Numbered from the stretch's first letter, positions 8,984-18,034 are shown. The stretch is DNA of 64,000 nucleotides from Streptomyces sp. NBC_00691 (GCF_036226665.1 NZ_CP109007.1:124001-188000), one strand, 5' to 3'. Program-made: numbers and translations. The notes: a model not told the origin generated them from the letters alone.

Positions 8984-9285
8984 TCAGTCCGGGATGCGCC
9001 CCGACACGTCACCAGGCCCTTCCGGGCGCTCCTGCGCGGAGTGGACGAGCAGGTCAGTGCCGTTGGGACGCTTTGGCTGAGGGTGAAGGAGACCTGGTGG
9101 GTGCGGCCACGGGAGATGCCGGCCTCCAGCTCGGCGCCGACCGCCCACAGCTTGAACTTTCCCTTCGCCTTCGCGTCCGCGCAGCTCGACCGCGAACACC
9201 CCCCCGGGCCATCGCCCGCCCTCGCGGCGGCTTCGAGCAGTTCGTCGCGCACCGCCGCGACCGCGTCAGCCAGCGGAACATCCAT
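8984..9285 (-). pseudogene. Trypco2 (trypsin co-occurring domain) remnant
   Basis: PLADAVAAVRDELLEAAARA opens at ATG 9285. KGKFKLWAVGAELEAGISRG and HQVSFTL follow in the same frame, but the piece between (a VELRADAK-like strand) and the end (GTDLLVHS, GPGDVSGRIPD) lie in other frames, so two or more frameshifts have occurred. This is the small domain that accompanies trypsin/ATPase effectors in actinobacterial conflict-type operons. Its position directly upstream of the decayed protease-ATPase supports the call. Confidence 0.6.
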
Positions 9286-9576
9286 CGGATCTACCCCCTC
9301 GTCAAGTACCTGATCTACAGTCAGGCCGATGCGAACACCGCAGGGGGCCGCGGGGGTGCTTCACAGCAACACCCGACTTCGGCCGGTGCGCCCGTTCAGC
9401 GGGACATGGAGCGAGTGCGAGATGCGCCGCCACGACCACACGGGTTCTTAGTCAGTCATGCCGACGGTCGTACGGAGCGCGGCACCCGCGCTGCAGGCCT
9501 ACTGGCTACTCGGCTGCCGCAGGGGATCGCGGTCGGGTTGGGAAGGGTGTGGGGGAGCGGGCGATGACATCGGGTG

Positions 9577-10271
9577 TCAGGGCGGCGGGGTGGCGGCTAC
9601 GGCGCAGATGAGCTTGGGGTAGGTGACGCGGTCGAGGCCGCCGCCGAGCCGGGAGACGAGTACGGGGCCGGTTGTCTCGCTGGAATGCGGGGGCTTCCAT
9701 GTACGTACGGGTAGGTAGGCGTCGAGGGCCCAGGCGCTGATGTTGATGGCGGTGAACTCCCAGATCCGGCGGCCGATGGGCAACGAGTGTCGGCGTACTC
9801 GCTTGGGTCTTGCCGACTCCGGTTGGCCCGAGGAGGGCCGCGTTGGCCTTGGCCTCCACGAACGACAGGGTCGCGAGGTCCTTGATCTTGCGCGGGTCGA
9901 TTCCCGGCTGGAAGGAGAAGTCGTACTCGTCCAGTGTCTTGTGGTGTGGGAGCCGGGAGAGCCGCAGGCCGTGGCGTAAGCGGCGGTCGTCGCGGAAAGC
10001 CGGTTCCTCGGAAAGGACCAGGTCCAGGAAGTCACGGTCGGCGGCCGACCTCGGCGCGGGTGGCCGCGGCCCGGTTCAGCAGGGCCTGCAGCGATCCGAC
10101 TTCTCTCCTACTTGGACCCTCGCGGCGGGGTTGGGCGGGGACGTCGCCGGTGGTGGTCCGGGGTCCCTTGCCGGTGGGCAGGCCGTCCCAATGTGTCTCG
10201 TCGACGACGCGGACTCCGCGGCCGAGGGCCCGCGGGTGTATGGCCAGCAGCGTCTCCCCGCCCCCGACCAT
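9577..10271 (-). pseudogene. IS21-type istA C-terminus plus istB remnant
   Basis: Upstream part (10271-10032): RVVDETHWDGLPTGKGPR and LLNRAAATRAEVGRRP, the C-terminal tail of an IS21 IstA transposase. Downstream: FLDLVLSEEPAFRDDRR, LPHHKTLDEYDF, IDPRKIKDLATLSFVEAKAN and the Walker A GPTGVGKTQ of the IstB ATPase helper. The parts fall in different frames and IstB stops soon after the P-loop. The catalytic DDE domain of IstA is gone. Transposition-incompetent scar. Confidence 0.6.
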
Positions 10272-10650
10272 TGCCTACGCCGTCGAACTCGGATACACAG
10301 TCCAGCCGCTCGAGGGCTGGCTGCGCCCGGACGCGGGCCGCTGCCTGGTGTCGGCGTACAAGTGGTCGCGTACCAGGCCGGACCTTCGGGGCGCTCGCCG
10401 TACGGGGTGAACGGGCTGGGCAGCAGGTCGCCGCGCAGGTCGGTCCAGTTCTTGCCGACCATGACGCGGTCGAGGTCGACGTGGGATAGGTCGACCAGCC
10501 AGGAGCCGCGCACCTTGGGGTCGAAGACAGGGTTGGCCGTGTGGACGGGCGGGGTTGCCAGACCGACGACCGCGCCGTTTGGCGGCGGCGAAAGCCATGT
10601 CGGCAGGCAGTCATCACGGCGGCCGCGCTGCGCGACGCTGGTCTGCGCCT
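10265..10650 (-). pseudogene. Tap-like (telomere-associated) protein remnant with internal inversion
   Basis: The minus strand reads LPTWLSPPPNGAVVGLATPP, ANPVFDPKVRGSWLVDLSHV and SPFTPYGERPEGPAWYAT. This resembles the C-terminal region of telomere-associated/plasmid proteins of actinobacteria. The expected continuation, TIAYAVELGYTVQPLEGWL, is instead on the plus strand at 10268-10344. CGACCA (10265-10270) and TGGTCG (10363-10368) flank the flipped block. Turning it round restores a continuous frame (WYAT-IAYAVELGY). The family name rests on memory of the motif order and is less certain than the inversion. Confidence 0.45.
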
Positions 10651-10932
10651 TCAAGCGGCCCGGCTTCACGCGGCTCGTACCCACAAGGGGCGTCCGGCCC
10701 CGCCGGATGCCCCTGCCGCACCACTACCAGGCGACGACACGGGGGCCTCCGACGAGCGTAGTCGGCTCCTGCTCGCCGCCGACTATCTGGACCATCCTCT
10801 CGTCGTCTCGGCGCTGCAGGGGCTGAGGTCCAGGGGCGCCTACTCTCCGCAGACCCCGGGTGACCGCGCGGTAGTGTCCTGAAAACCGACGCGACGTACG
10901 GCGTTACCGACAGCTTTTGAGGCTCGGCCATC

Positions 10933-12273
10933 GTGCCGGGTTGGGGGGTTCATGTGAGGCGCGCCATCGTCATGGGCGGAAGCTACGCCGGGCTGTTCGC
11001 GGCCCGCGTGCTGAGCGACTACGCCGAGGACGTCGTGGTGATGGAGCCCGACGTCATAGGGGACGACGGCCTCGGCAGGCGTACCCCCCAGCGGCACCAG
11101 CTCCATGCCCTGCTGTCCATGGGGCACACGCAGCTCGAACGCTGGTTCCCAGGCATCACCGCTGGCCTGGTCGCGGGCGGCGCTCGCCTCGGCGAGGGTG
11201 ACGACGTTCAGTTCTACCTGGACGGACGTCTCAAGGCCCCCGTCGCAGGGGCGCGCATGCTGGGTGTCACGCGGCCGTTTCTGGAGCACCACCTCCGCCG
11301 GCGGGTGGAGGACCTTGAGAACGTGCGGTTCATCCAGACGCAGGTCGCCGACCTGGTGCTCCAGGGCGACCGCGTGACCGGGGTGGTCACGGCGGCGCCC
11401 GAGAGCGGCGGTGGCGAGGGTGAGACGCTCGCTGCCGAGTTCGTGGTGGACGCGATGGGACGGAACAGCCCTGTGGAGGGCTGGCTGGCCCGGCACGGCT
11501 GGGAGAGCGCACCCGTCGACAGCATGCGGATCGACCTCGGGTACGCCACCGCCGCGTTCCACCGCGGCGATGAGCTGGGCAGCACGGTCATCGCTCACTC
11601 CAGCCCGGGGCCCGCAAGCGGCTACCAGCCCACGCTGACCGAGCCCGGCGCCCTTGCCGCGGTGGAAGGCGAGCGCTGGTCGGTCGTGCTGGCCGGCTAC
11701 GCCGACCACCGCCCCGGTCCCGACCGTGCGGAGTTCCTCCGGCGGATGCGCCGCTGCGTCGCCCCCATCCGGACGGTGGCGGACACCTCCGAGATGATCG
11801 GCGACGTCAAGACGTACCGCTTCGTCGAGAGCCGACGCCGCGTGCACTCCCGCCTCAGCCGGTTCCCCGGCGGCCTCGTCGTCGTGGGCGACGCTCTGGC
11901 CAGTGTCAACCCGGTCTACGGCCAGGGCCTGACGCTGTCGGCGTTGGAGGCCAACGCCCTCGGCTCCTACCTCCGCTCCACCCCCTATCCGCAGGCCCCG
12001 GCATGGGACTACTTCCGCCTTGCCGAAGCCGTCGTGGACGCCGCCTGGCAGCTCTCCACGGCCGCCGATCTCGCACAGCCCCACGTCACCGGCCCCTACC
12101 CCCGCGGCTACCGCGTGCAGAAGTGGGTCGCCGACAAGCTCACCGAGGCCTCCGTGGTCGACTCCGCCGTGAACGCGCAGTACATGGGAGTCGTGAACAT
12201 GGAACTGCCGCCGAAGGCTTTGACCGATCCCCGGTTCCTCGCCCGGGCCGCCCGCGTGCTGCTCAGCAGCTGA
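10933..12273 (+). CDS. FAD-dependent oxidoreductase/monooxygenase
   Basis: 446 residues. The dinucleotide-binding motif is near the N-terminus (VMGGSYAGLFAARVL, about 13-27). A second FAD motif, VVVGDALASVNPVYGQGLTL (about 315-334), is the GD-motif of class A flavoprotein monooxygenases and geranylgeranyl-reductase-like enzymes. DAMGRNSP is the mid-domain signature. GTG 10933 gives the full frame. GTG 10954, preceded by GGGGGG at good spacing, is an equally good start. The downstream phytoene-synthase-like gene starts 11 nt after the stop, so the two are surely cotranscribed. The enzyme probably oxidises or reduces the isoprenoid made by its partner. The exact reaction is unknown. Confidence 0.82.
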   Translation: MPGWGVHVRRAIVMGGSYAGLFAARVLSDYAEDVVVMEPDVIGDDGLGRRTPQRHQLHALLSMGHTQLERWFPGITAGLVAGGARLGEGDDVQFYLDGRLKAPVAGARMLGVTRPFLEHHLRRRVEDLENVRFIQTQVADLVLQGDRVTGVVTAAPESGGGEGETLAAEFVVDAMGRNSPVEGWLARHGWESAPVDSMRIDLGYATAAFHRGDELGSTVIAHSSPGPASGYQPTLTEPGALAAVEGERWSVVLAGYADHRPGPDRAEFLRRMRRCVAPIRTVADTSEMIGDVKTYRFVESRRRVHSRLSRFPGGLVVVGDALASVNPVYGQGLTLSALEANALGSYLRSTPYPQAPAWDYFRLAEAVVDAAWQLSTAADLAQPHVTGPYPRGYRVQKWVADKLTEASVVDSAVNAQYMGVVNMELPPKALTDPRFLARAARVLLSS

Positions 12274-12284
12274 GGCGGTCGGCC

Positions 12285-13196
12285 ATGTGGGGAGGCGTTC
12301 TCGACCGCGCCGGGGTCCGGGAACCGGAAACACGCGAGGGATACACGGTGCAGGCGCGGGCGGTCCGGCGGTTCGCGCCTGCCGAGTACATGGCGGCACG
12401 GCTGCTCCTGCCGGCGCAGCTCCAGCCCGACCTGATCGTCCTGGTCGCCTTCATGCACGAGACAGACGACCAGATCGACCGCGGCAGCAGGGCCGAGCGC
12501 GAAGCGGCGCTGCACCGCTGGGGGCTGCTCGTGAGCGACGCCCTGGCGTCCGGCACGTCCTCGGACCCGCTGCTGCGGACCCTCGCGTGGACTGTCCGCC
12601 GACATCCGGCTCTGCGGAGCCGTATCAACGCGTTCCTCGACGGTGCCGCCCGGGAGGTGGCATGGGAGCAGTTCAGCTCGGAGGCCGAGGTCGGGCAGTA
12701 CATCAAGGAGTACTCACTGCCCGCCCTGATGCTGTCCATGGGCCTGCTGGCGCCCCAGGGCGAACCGGAGGCGGCCGAGTTCGAGCGTGCTTGCCTGGCG
12801 CTCATCACGGCATGGCAGCGCCTCGACTTCCTGGAGGACCTGCCGGGAGACGTTCGGGAGGGCAGAGTCGGGATTTCCCACCAGCTGCTCGCCAGGCATG
12901 GTCTGACGGTCCATGACCTCCATCCGGAGTTGGCAGACACGGAGCCATTCGGGCAGCTCGTCGTCAGTGAGGTAGACGCAGCCGTCGTGCTCTTGAAGGC
13001 GGCATGGCCGATCGCAACCCTCGCGGCCGGGCCGCACCGCCCCTTTCTGCGGGCTGTTCTCCGGGTCCAGGAACTGCGCGCGGCAGCAGTGCGGAAGGCT
13101 GGGGTGTCCCTCCTGTCTAGCCCGTCCGGGCCCTCGAAGGTCAGGAGCGTAGCCGCCCTGCTTCTAGAGCTGGGGCGCCGGAGGCTCATCCGCTAG
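12285..13196 (+). CDS. Squalene/phytoene-synthase family protein
   Basis: 303 residues from ATG 12285 (GAGGCGG upstream). The trans-isoprenyl diphosphate head-to-head synthase motifs are both present: HETDDQID (about 54-61, first Asp-rich motif) and DFLEDLPGDVREGR (about 183-196, second DxxxD motif). YIKEYSLPALMLSMGLL is the middle helix. Family enzymes condense two prenyl diphosphates (FPP to squalene, GGPP to phytoene), and a few make other products or are terpene-synthase-like. The N-terminal Y..C..P region is short and atypical (RRFAPAEYMAARLLLP). No other carotenoid or hopanoid gene is nearby, only the FAD enzyme, so the product is open. Confidence 0.78.
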   Translation: MWGGVLDRAGVREPETREGYTVQARAVRRFAPAEYMAARLLLPAQLQPDLIVLVAFMHETDDQIDRGSRAEREAALHRWGLLVSDALASGTSSDPLLRTLAWTVRRHPALRSRINAFLDGAAREVAWEQFSSEAEVGQYIKEYSLPALMLSMGLLAPQGEPEAAEFERACLALITAWQRLDFLEDLPGDVREGRVGISHQLLARHGLTVHDLHPELADTEPFGQLVVSEVDAAVVLLKAAWPIATLAAGPHRPFLRAVLRVQELRAAAVRKAGVSLLSSPSGPSKVRSVAALLLELGRRRLIR

Positions 13197-13423
13197 GAGT
13201 TGTCCGGCCGATCATGGTCCCGGCTGCACCCAGCAGCCTGCCCACCAGCTCGGGGTATGCGCGTGCCCGGCCGCGGGCCCGGATCCTCATCGAGCTCGCA
13301 GCCATACACACGGCGGTGATCATTGTTCATGCGGCCAGCCCGAAAGGTCGGCGACCGGTGAGGTAACCCGCAGGACAACCAACTGAGTAACCAGCCAGGC
13401 AACCGGTGGGGCAACCACGGCAG

Positions 13424-13502
13424 CGCGCGGCACTCGGCGCGCGGCACTCGGCGCGCGGCGCTCGGCGCTCGGCGCTCGGCGCTCGGCGCGCGGCGCTTGG
13501 CA
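13424..13502. repeat. Short GC-rich tandem repeats (7/14-bp units)
   Basis: Runs of GCGCGCGGCACTCG followed by repeated GGCGCTC and GGCGCGC heptamers fill about 75 bp. The array lies between the phytoene-synthase-like gene and decayed SRPBCC/ArsR sequence. It shows no spacer structure. It reads as an Arg/Pro/Ala-rich peptide on the minus strand, but that is an artefact of the repeat. Confidence 0.7.
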
Positions 13503-13722
13503 GGAACCTGACGGTACGTCAGCATCCTGACGCACCGACCCAGGTAATGCCCAGAAGGTGGCCCTCGCAGGTCAGGCGGCTGGGTCAGGACAGCGGTGAG
13601 CACCCACCCCTTGCCCATGAGCGCCGACCCGCGACACCCCAGACGCAACCCCTGGGTTGCGTCTGGACGGTCGGCGTGCAACTCTGGGGTTGCATCCGAA
13701 AGTGACGGCGAAAGAGTGCCTC

Positions 13723-13922
13723 ATGCGCGAGGACGACAGCACTCTCGTGGAGTTCACGTTGGCCCCGGAGGGCGACCGACGCGGCTGCGGGTCGCCGAGA
13801 GCGGGTTCGCTGCGCTGGCCGGGTCCCAGGAGCTGCGCAGTCAGAACCTGAAGGACCACCGCCAGGGCTGGCCTCTGGAACTCCACGCGCTCAAGACACG
13901 CGGCGAACAGCCCTCCACGTAA
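13723..13922 (+). pseudogene. AHSA1/SRPBCC-family remnant
   Basis: DDSTLVEFTLAPEGD is in the first frame. TRLRVAESGFAALAG, QNLKDHRQGWPLELHALKT and a stop at 13922 are in the next frame, so a frameshift lies near 13785. The order (LVEFTL, L.V.ESGF, H..GW...L..L) is the C-terminal half of activator-of-Hsp90-ATPase-like SRPBCC proteins. The N-terminal half is not recognisable. Confidence 0.6.
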
Positions 13923-14017
13923 CGGAAGAACGTCCCGGCGCCACCAAGGCCGTCGACAGCGTGCTCGCCGCGCTGCCCGACCCGACGCGACGTCAGAGTT
14001 CACCACGCCCCGAATGA
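13919..14017 (+). pseudogene. ArsR-family regulator N-terminal remnant
   Basis: Overlapping the SRPBCC stop, a frame reads KAVDSVLAALPDPTRRQ then terminates at TGA 14015-14017. This is the first helix of ArsR-type regulators, which are usually cotranscribed with AHSA1-domain genes. The expected GTG start has become GTA and the wing-HTH is absent. Confidence 0.5.
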
Positions 14018-14029
14018 AGGAAGCACGCT

Positions 14030-14524
14030 ATGGATACGACGGCACTGCGCAGCGCCTACGACAGCCTGCTCGATGTGGCGGCCATCCCCGACCTCGGCGA
14101 CGCGCACGACGGAGGATGGAACGCCGACCAGATCCTGGCCCATGTCCTGAGCGTCGACGCCTCGATCGCAGCCGTCGCTCTGGGCATCGTCGCCGGCTCG
14201 CGGCCCGCCTTCGACAACCGAATCTCCCTCGACACCTGGAATCTGGACCGGATCATCACCGAGCACTCAGGCCGGACGAACCTGATCGATCGTGTCCGGA
14301 ATCAGGCCACGATCCTGTGCGACATCGCCGACCAACTCAACGAGGATGCCGCCTCCGTCGCAGTGCCCACGCTCCTCCTGTCCAACGACGCACTCATGCT
14401 GGACCAGCCGATTCCACTGGCAAGCCTCATTGCCGGCCTCGCCGAGAACCACGTGCCCGTGCACACGCAGCAGCTCCTCGATCTTCGCGTCGCCGTCCTG
14501 GGCACCCCTGAAGACGGCGCCTGA
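14030..14524 (+). CDS. DinB-like helical protein, hypothetical
   Basis: 164 residues from ATG 14030, with AAGGAAG 7 nt upstream. The all-helical sequence with WNADQILAHVLSVDASI (about 31-47) resembles the helix of DinB/maleylpyruvate-isomerase-like four-helix bundles, where the His binds metal. A second His-containing segment, GLAENHVPVHTQQL (about 136-149), could supply the remaining ligands. No enzymatic assignment is possible. It stands alone between decayed genes and the PRC-barrel gene, whose terminator lies at 14731-14770. Probably cytoplasmic. Confidence 0.6.
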   Translation: MDTTALRSAYDSLLDVAAIPDLGDAHDGGWNADQILAHVLSVDASIAAVALGIVAGSRPAFDNRISLDTWNLDRIITEHSGRTNLIDRVRNQATILCDIADQLNEDAASVAVPTLLLSNDALMLDQPIPLASLIAGLAENHVPVHTQQLLDLRVAVLGTPEDGA

Positions 14525-14730
14525 GTCCAACAACGGGCCCCGGTCCCCCAGTCCCCCTCGATGACCGACTGCGTGAACCGGGCCACTCCGGCGACCCCGA
14601 AACCGTCGGGGACTCCCCCAGCGACTCCAACCGGTACACGGCGGTGAATCTGCCGTTCGTCATACCCAGTCCCCTTTGCACATCTCCCAGTCGGACAGCG
14701 CTCCGCGGTGACCCCGTGTGGAGAGGACAT

Positions 14731-14770
14731 GGGTGTGGGGCGGCAGCCCGGTGGCTGCCGCCCCACACCC
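14731..14770 (-). terminator. 18-bp perfect hairpin, terminator of the PRC-barrel gene
   Basis: The arm 14731-14748 is exactly complementary to 14753-14770 around a CGGT tetraloop, 20 nt past the stop at 14791. It is the strongest intrinsic terminator in this part of the window. Confidence 0.8.
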
Positions 14771-14790
14771 GCACCGCCGCTGCGGCTGTC

Positions 14791-15147
14791 TCAGAGGCGG
14801 TTCGAGGGGTCGGCGTAGTAGCCGCCGACCTGGCGGTGGTAGTCCTCGTTGCCGAGGTGCCTGTCCTTCTCGAACTCAGGGGCGGCCTTGATCTGGTCCT
14901 TGGTCCAGCCGACGTAGACCTTCTCCTCCTGGACGTCGACCCGGTCGATGGTGCCCGCGGGCAGAAGGACCTCCTTGCCGAAGATCCACGGGCCCGTGTC
15001 GACCACGATGTAGGAGGAGCCGACCTCGTCGGAGTGCTTGTCGACCTTGCCGATAGAACCGTCGGCCGCCTCGACCTTGTAGCCCGTCAGGTCGGCTCCG
15101 GCCGTACGGCCGGACGTCTCGCGGTAACCCCACACATTCTCAGTCAT
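14791..15147 (-). CDS. PRC-barrel domain protein
   Basis: 118 residues from ATG 15147 (GGAGGGAAG upstream). LTGYKVEAADGSIGKVDKHS (about 21-40) is the opening of a PRC barrel. The strands YIVVDTGPWIFGKEVLLPAG follow, then VYVGWTKDQIKAAPEF. PRC-barrel proteins of this length in Streptomyces are general-stress proteins expressed under alternative sigma factors. The downstream small hydrophobic protein and divergent CsbD fit that theme. A 22-bp hairpin (15424-15483) separates it from the next gene upstream, so it has its own promoter in 15148-15423. The molecular role is unknown. Confidence 0.82.
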   Translation of the reverse strand: MTENVWGYRETSGRTAGADLTGYKVEAADGSIGKVDKHSDEVGSSYIVVDTGPWIFGKEVLLPAGTIDRVDVQEEKVYVGWTKDQIKAAPEFEKDRHLGNEDYHRQVGGYYADPSNRL

Positions 15148-15423
15148 TCGAACTTCCCTCCGTGAACGGGAACCCGGTCGGGAACGGAATTCCCGACCGG
15201 ACTTCTTCAGATACATCACGTATACGGCGGAACTCTCGTTCCGGCCTGACCTCCGACTGCCCCGTGTTCGCAACTCCACACATCTGCGCTTTCGGTTCGG
15301 GCCGGGACGGCCGCCTTTCTGCGGAGGTGAGCAGGTTCCCCGCCGCGGTACGGCCACCGCCCCGGTCCGCATACGGCTACCCGCAGCATCCGATTCCACC
15401 GGAAGCAAGAGCAGCACCCTTCC

Positions 15424-15483
15424 CGGCATGACGGTGGCCGCCCGCACCCCTTCGATCGGGGGCGGGCGGCCACCGTCATGCCG
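15424..15483. terminator. 22-bp perfect inverted repeat
   Basis: Positions 15424-15445 pair exactly with 15462-15483, leaving a 16-nt spacer that itself has CCCC/GGGG ends. It begins 27 nt after the stop of the hydrophobic-protein gene (15510) and would end that transcript. Its length is unusual for a plain terminator. Confidence 0.7.
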
Positions 15484-15509
15484 ACCTGAACTGTGCCAGG
15501 AGCGGCGTG

Positions 15510-15671
15510 CTACCAGCGGTACCAGCGGCCACTGCTGTTCTTCGGCCGGGCAACGAAGCCGATCAGCCAGATCACCAACACGGCGATCGCGACCCACCAG
15601 AGAACCTTCACCGCGAAACCGGCACCGAACAGAAGCAGAACGAGCAGAAGAACAAGAAGCAGGGGAACCAT
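15510..15671 (-). CDS. Small hydrophobic membrane protein (stress type)
   Basis: 53 residues. ATG 15671 is preferred over longer starts because a perfect GGAGG (15681-15685) sits 9 nt upstream. Two hydrophobic helices (PLLLVLLLVLLLFGAGFAV and WWVAIAVLVIWLIGFVA) are followed by a short basic/Trp tail, KNSSGRWYRW. Such peptides are widespread in actinobacteria and Gram-positives as general-stress membrane proteins of unknown function. It is divergent from the csbD-like gene with a 278-nt shared upstream region. Confidence 0.72.
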   Translation of the reverse strand: MVPLLLVLLLVLLLFGAGFAVKVLWWVAIAVLVIWLIGFVARPKNSSGRWYRW

Positions 15672-15949
15672 AGTTATCAACCTCCGAAGCATCGGATGCC
15701 CTGACACCCCTCACCCATGCATAGGTTTTTCAGTTGTTTCCTATCGACGCAGATGGGCATAGCGCACGCCCGGCTCCTCACTCCCCACTCCCCGACTATC
15801 TGCCTTTTCCGCTGCGTCGTGCCTCGGTCCGATTGACCGCCTCGGGGAACCGGGGGAGATCTGACGCCGATGAGCCGCGCGGGTTTGGGCCTCGGAATCG
15901 TGAGCAGGCGGTGGTCACGACCAATCCGGTACTACACGAGGAGGTCCCC

Positions 15950-16126
15950 ATGTCGGGCACCGAGAAGGCCAAGGCACAGGCCGAGCAGGCCAAGGGCAAG
16001 GCCAAGGAGATGACAGGCCGCGCACTCGGCAACGAGCGGATGACCGCCGAAGGACACGCCGACCAGGCCAAGGGCAACGCCCGCCAGACCAAGGAAGACG
16101 TCAAGGACACCCTCCGCCGCCCCTGA
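15950..16126 (+). CDS. CsbD-family stress protein
   Basis: 58 residues from ATG 15950 (GAGGAGG 7 nt upstream). Highly charged, Cys-free and alpha-helical: EQAKGKAKEMTGRALGNERM, then A.GHADQAKGNARQTKEDVKD. This is the CsbD pattern of two KGK..E..G..TGD..L...G..dq..G..kq..g blocks. CsbD proteins are induced by sigma-B-type stress. The biochemical function is undefined. It forms a small stress island with the PRC-barrel and hydrophobic genes. Confidence 0.85.
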   Translation: MSGTEKAKAQAEQAKGKAKEMTGRALGNERMTAEGHADQAKGNARQTKEDVKDTLRRP

Positions 16127-16419
16127 ACCGCACACCCCGCCACTGGGCCCCGGCCAATGCCCCCGGTCGGGGCTCAGTCGTGTCCCCGGCCAGGTGCCCC
16201 GCGCCTCTCGCCGAGACACAGCTTCCCCGGCTGCCCCGGGATGGCCGTACATTGGATGTACATATGTGCCTGTCAGTCGGCCCGGCCGGCGGATTGATCA
16301 GCTCGGGTGACAGCCGTTCTGCACGTTTCTTCGCACACGCAGTCCACCTCTCACAGATGAGATCGATACGGCTGGACCCGCGCGAGCGCATGGCCGACAG
16401 CTGCCGCTGTCAGCGGCGG

Positions 16420-17040
16420 CCCGTACACCGAAGCAGAGGGCCGGGAGCCACCCGCACCCCATCGATGGGGCGAGCTCGACGAAACGGCGCTGGGCCTGCT
16501 CTTCGGGAGGGACAGCAGCGGAGGCCAGCCCCTCGAGGAAGACGCCGAAACGTGGGTCGCGCGTGTCCGCCACCGGTCCCCAGACCGCTAGCCTTCTCGC
16601 CTCCTGGTCCGCCGGGTACCGGTGCCGCAGCGTGGGCTTGATGTACGGCGGAGCAGCCAGTCCAGGTCGGGGAGCCGGGCTGCGGCGTACTCGAACTCGG
16701 GGATCCGGGCGAAGTCGCGGTCGAGCGGGGCCCGGGCGAGCTGCTCGGCCTTGGCGGCCCGCAGGTACTCCAGCGGCACCGCACGCGAAGCGACGTGGCG
16801 CAGTCCGCCCCTCCCCCTCCGACGAGCGCGGCCGTCTCCCGGCCGAGCGCGGTCGCCGGGCCGAGCCCGGTGAGGACGGCCTGCACCGGTGGGTTCCGGT
16901 TCCTCAGGACCTGATCGCCCGGCCGGGGGCCTGCGGCCACCATCGCGGCGAACGCCTCTTCCTCCGCCTCGCGCCACCGCGCTCCCAGCAGCTCGTGCAG
17001 ACGCAGGTCCGCGTCCGGGCTGCTTGCCGCCGCAAGGCCG
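16420..17040 (-). pseudogene. Unrecognised decayed gene
   Basis: The minus strand carries coding-like segments in successive frames: LHELLGARWREAEEEAFAAM and NPPVQAVLTGLGPATALGRE; then VPLEYLRAAKAEQLARAPLD and DRDFARIPEFEYAAARLPDL; then ADTRDPRFGVFLEGLASAAV. Each has good codon bias but they are separated by frameshifts. The order suggests a single helical protein of about 200 residues. I do not recognise the family. The flanks (16127-16419) hold no gene. Confidence 0.35.
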
Positions 17041-17319
17041 GAGGGCCCGGCTCCGCTGCGTGCGGTGCCGGGCCCTACGGTGGGGCGGGGACGAGGAGCC
17101 CGGACACGGTGCGCGACGGTAGGCGTTGGCGAGGCTGCAGAAGTCCGCCCGAGATCACTCGCACCCCGGTCAGGCACCGTGCAACGGGATCAGCCCGGAC
17201 TCGTGCGCGGCAACGGCAGGCACCACCTTGCTGGTCAGCCGACGCGACATCCCAGAACGCCCCACCAGCGGAAACTGCTGCACCTGATCCGCTGTCACTG
17301 ACTGCGTCCGCGGCGACGA

Positions 17320-17979
17320 AACCCGCGCATCGCCCCCGATCCCGGCGACGGAACCCCTCGCTCTCGTAAAGATCGTAGGATCCGTACGGATTTGACAAAG
17401 TCCTGCTAGGTCCGTTTCTGAGTGAAACAGGTGTCCGCACACGAATCGACGACCGTCCTCCAAGCCGCGCGTTAGGGGCTGGTCCCGATCGGCCCCGTCC
17501 GTATCCGGCAGGGAGTTCGCTACCCGGCTCGGGCAACTGCTGCGGATCGCCCAGCTCCAGCTCGACCAGACTGACGACACGTCGGTAGCCGGCTGAGAGC
17601 AGAAGCGCTGTGGCGTCCTGCTCGGAGAGCATGGCGTTCGCACCGATCACTGCAGTCCGCGCCGTGCCATGCTTTTCGACGAGCTGGCGGATCCGCTCTT
17701 CGGCCCAGCGCAGCATGGCTGATCCGATGCCCTGGTCGCGATGCTCGGGCAAGAGGTAACCGTGATGCAGATACAGCCACGTATCGTCTCGCTCCTGCCA
17801 CCACCGGATCGTCGAGTAGCCGACGACGCTCCCGTCGCGCACCACCAGAACCTGGTTCCTGGACGGCTCGTCCGGCTTGGCAGAGGTCTCGGGATCTCGG
17901 CGGCTGTCGGGAGCCCTTCCACGACCGAACGGGCGTCGACCTGGGCCCGTTCGGCACTTTGCAGCCGCACCGCGGCCAT
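17320..17979 (-). pseudogene. GNAT acetyltransferase, frameshifted
   Basis: It begins near ATG 17979 with AAVRLQSAERAQVDAR, then shifts frame into NQVLVVRDGSVVGYSTIRWW, YLHHGYLLPEHRDQGIGSAM and LRWAEERIRQLVEKHG. RDQGIGSA is the Q/R-x-x-G-x-G/A acetyl-CoA-binding motif of GNAT enzymes. A second domain fragment, YGSYDLYESEGF, follows near 17350. The frame fuses by chance with the IS256 scar upstream, giving a spurious 399-residue frame. Confidence 0.55.
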
Positions 17980-18034
17980 GGGGCCGTGGTCCCCGTCGCC
18001 CCGATTCGGCCGGAACCCGAAGCCGGCTGACCTC

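Noticed and set aside
13424..13502. CRISPR array
   Set aside because: Units are contiguous 7/14-mers with no spacers and no cas genes nearby.
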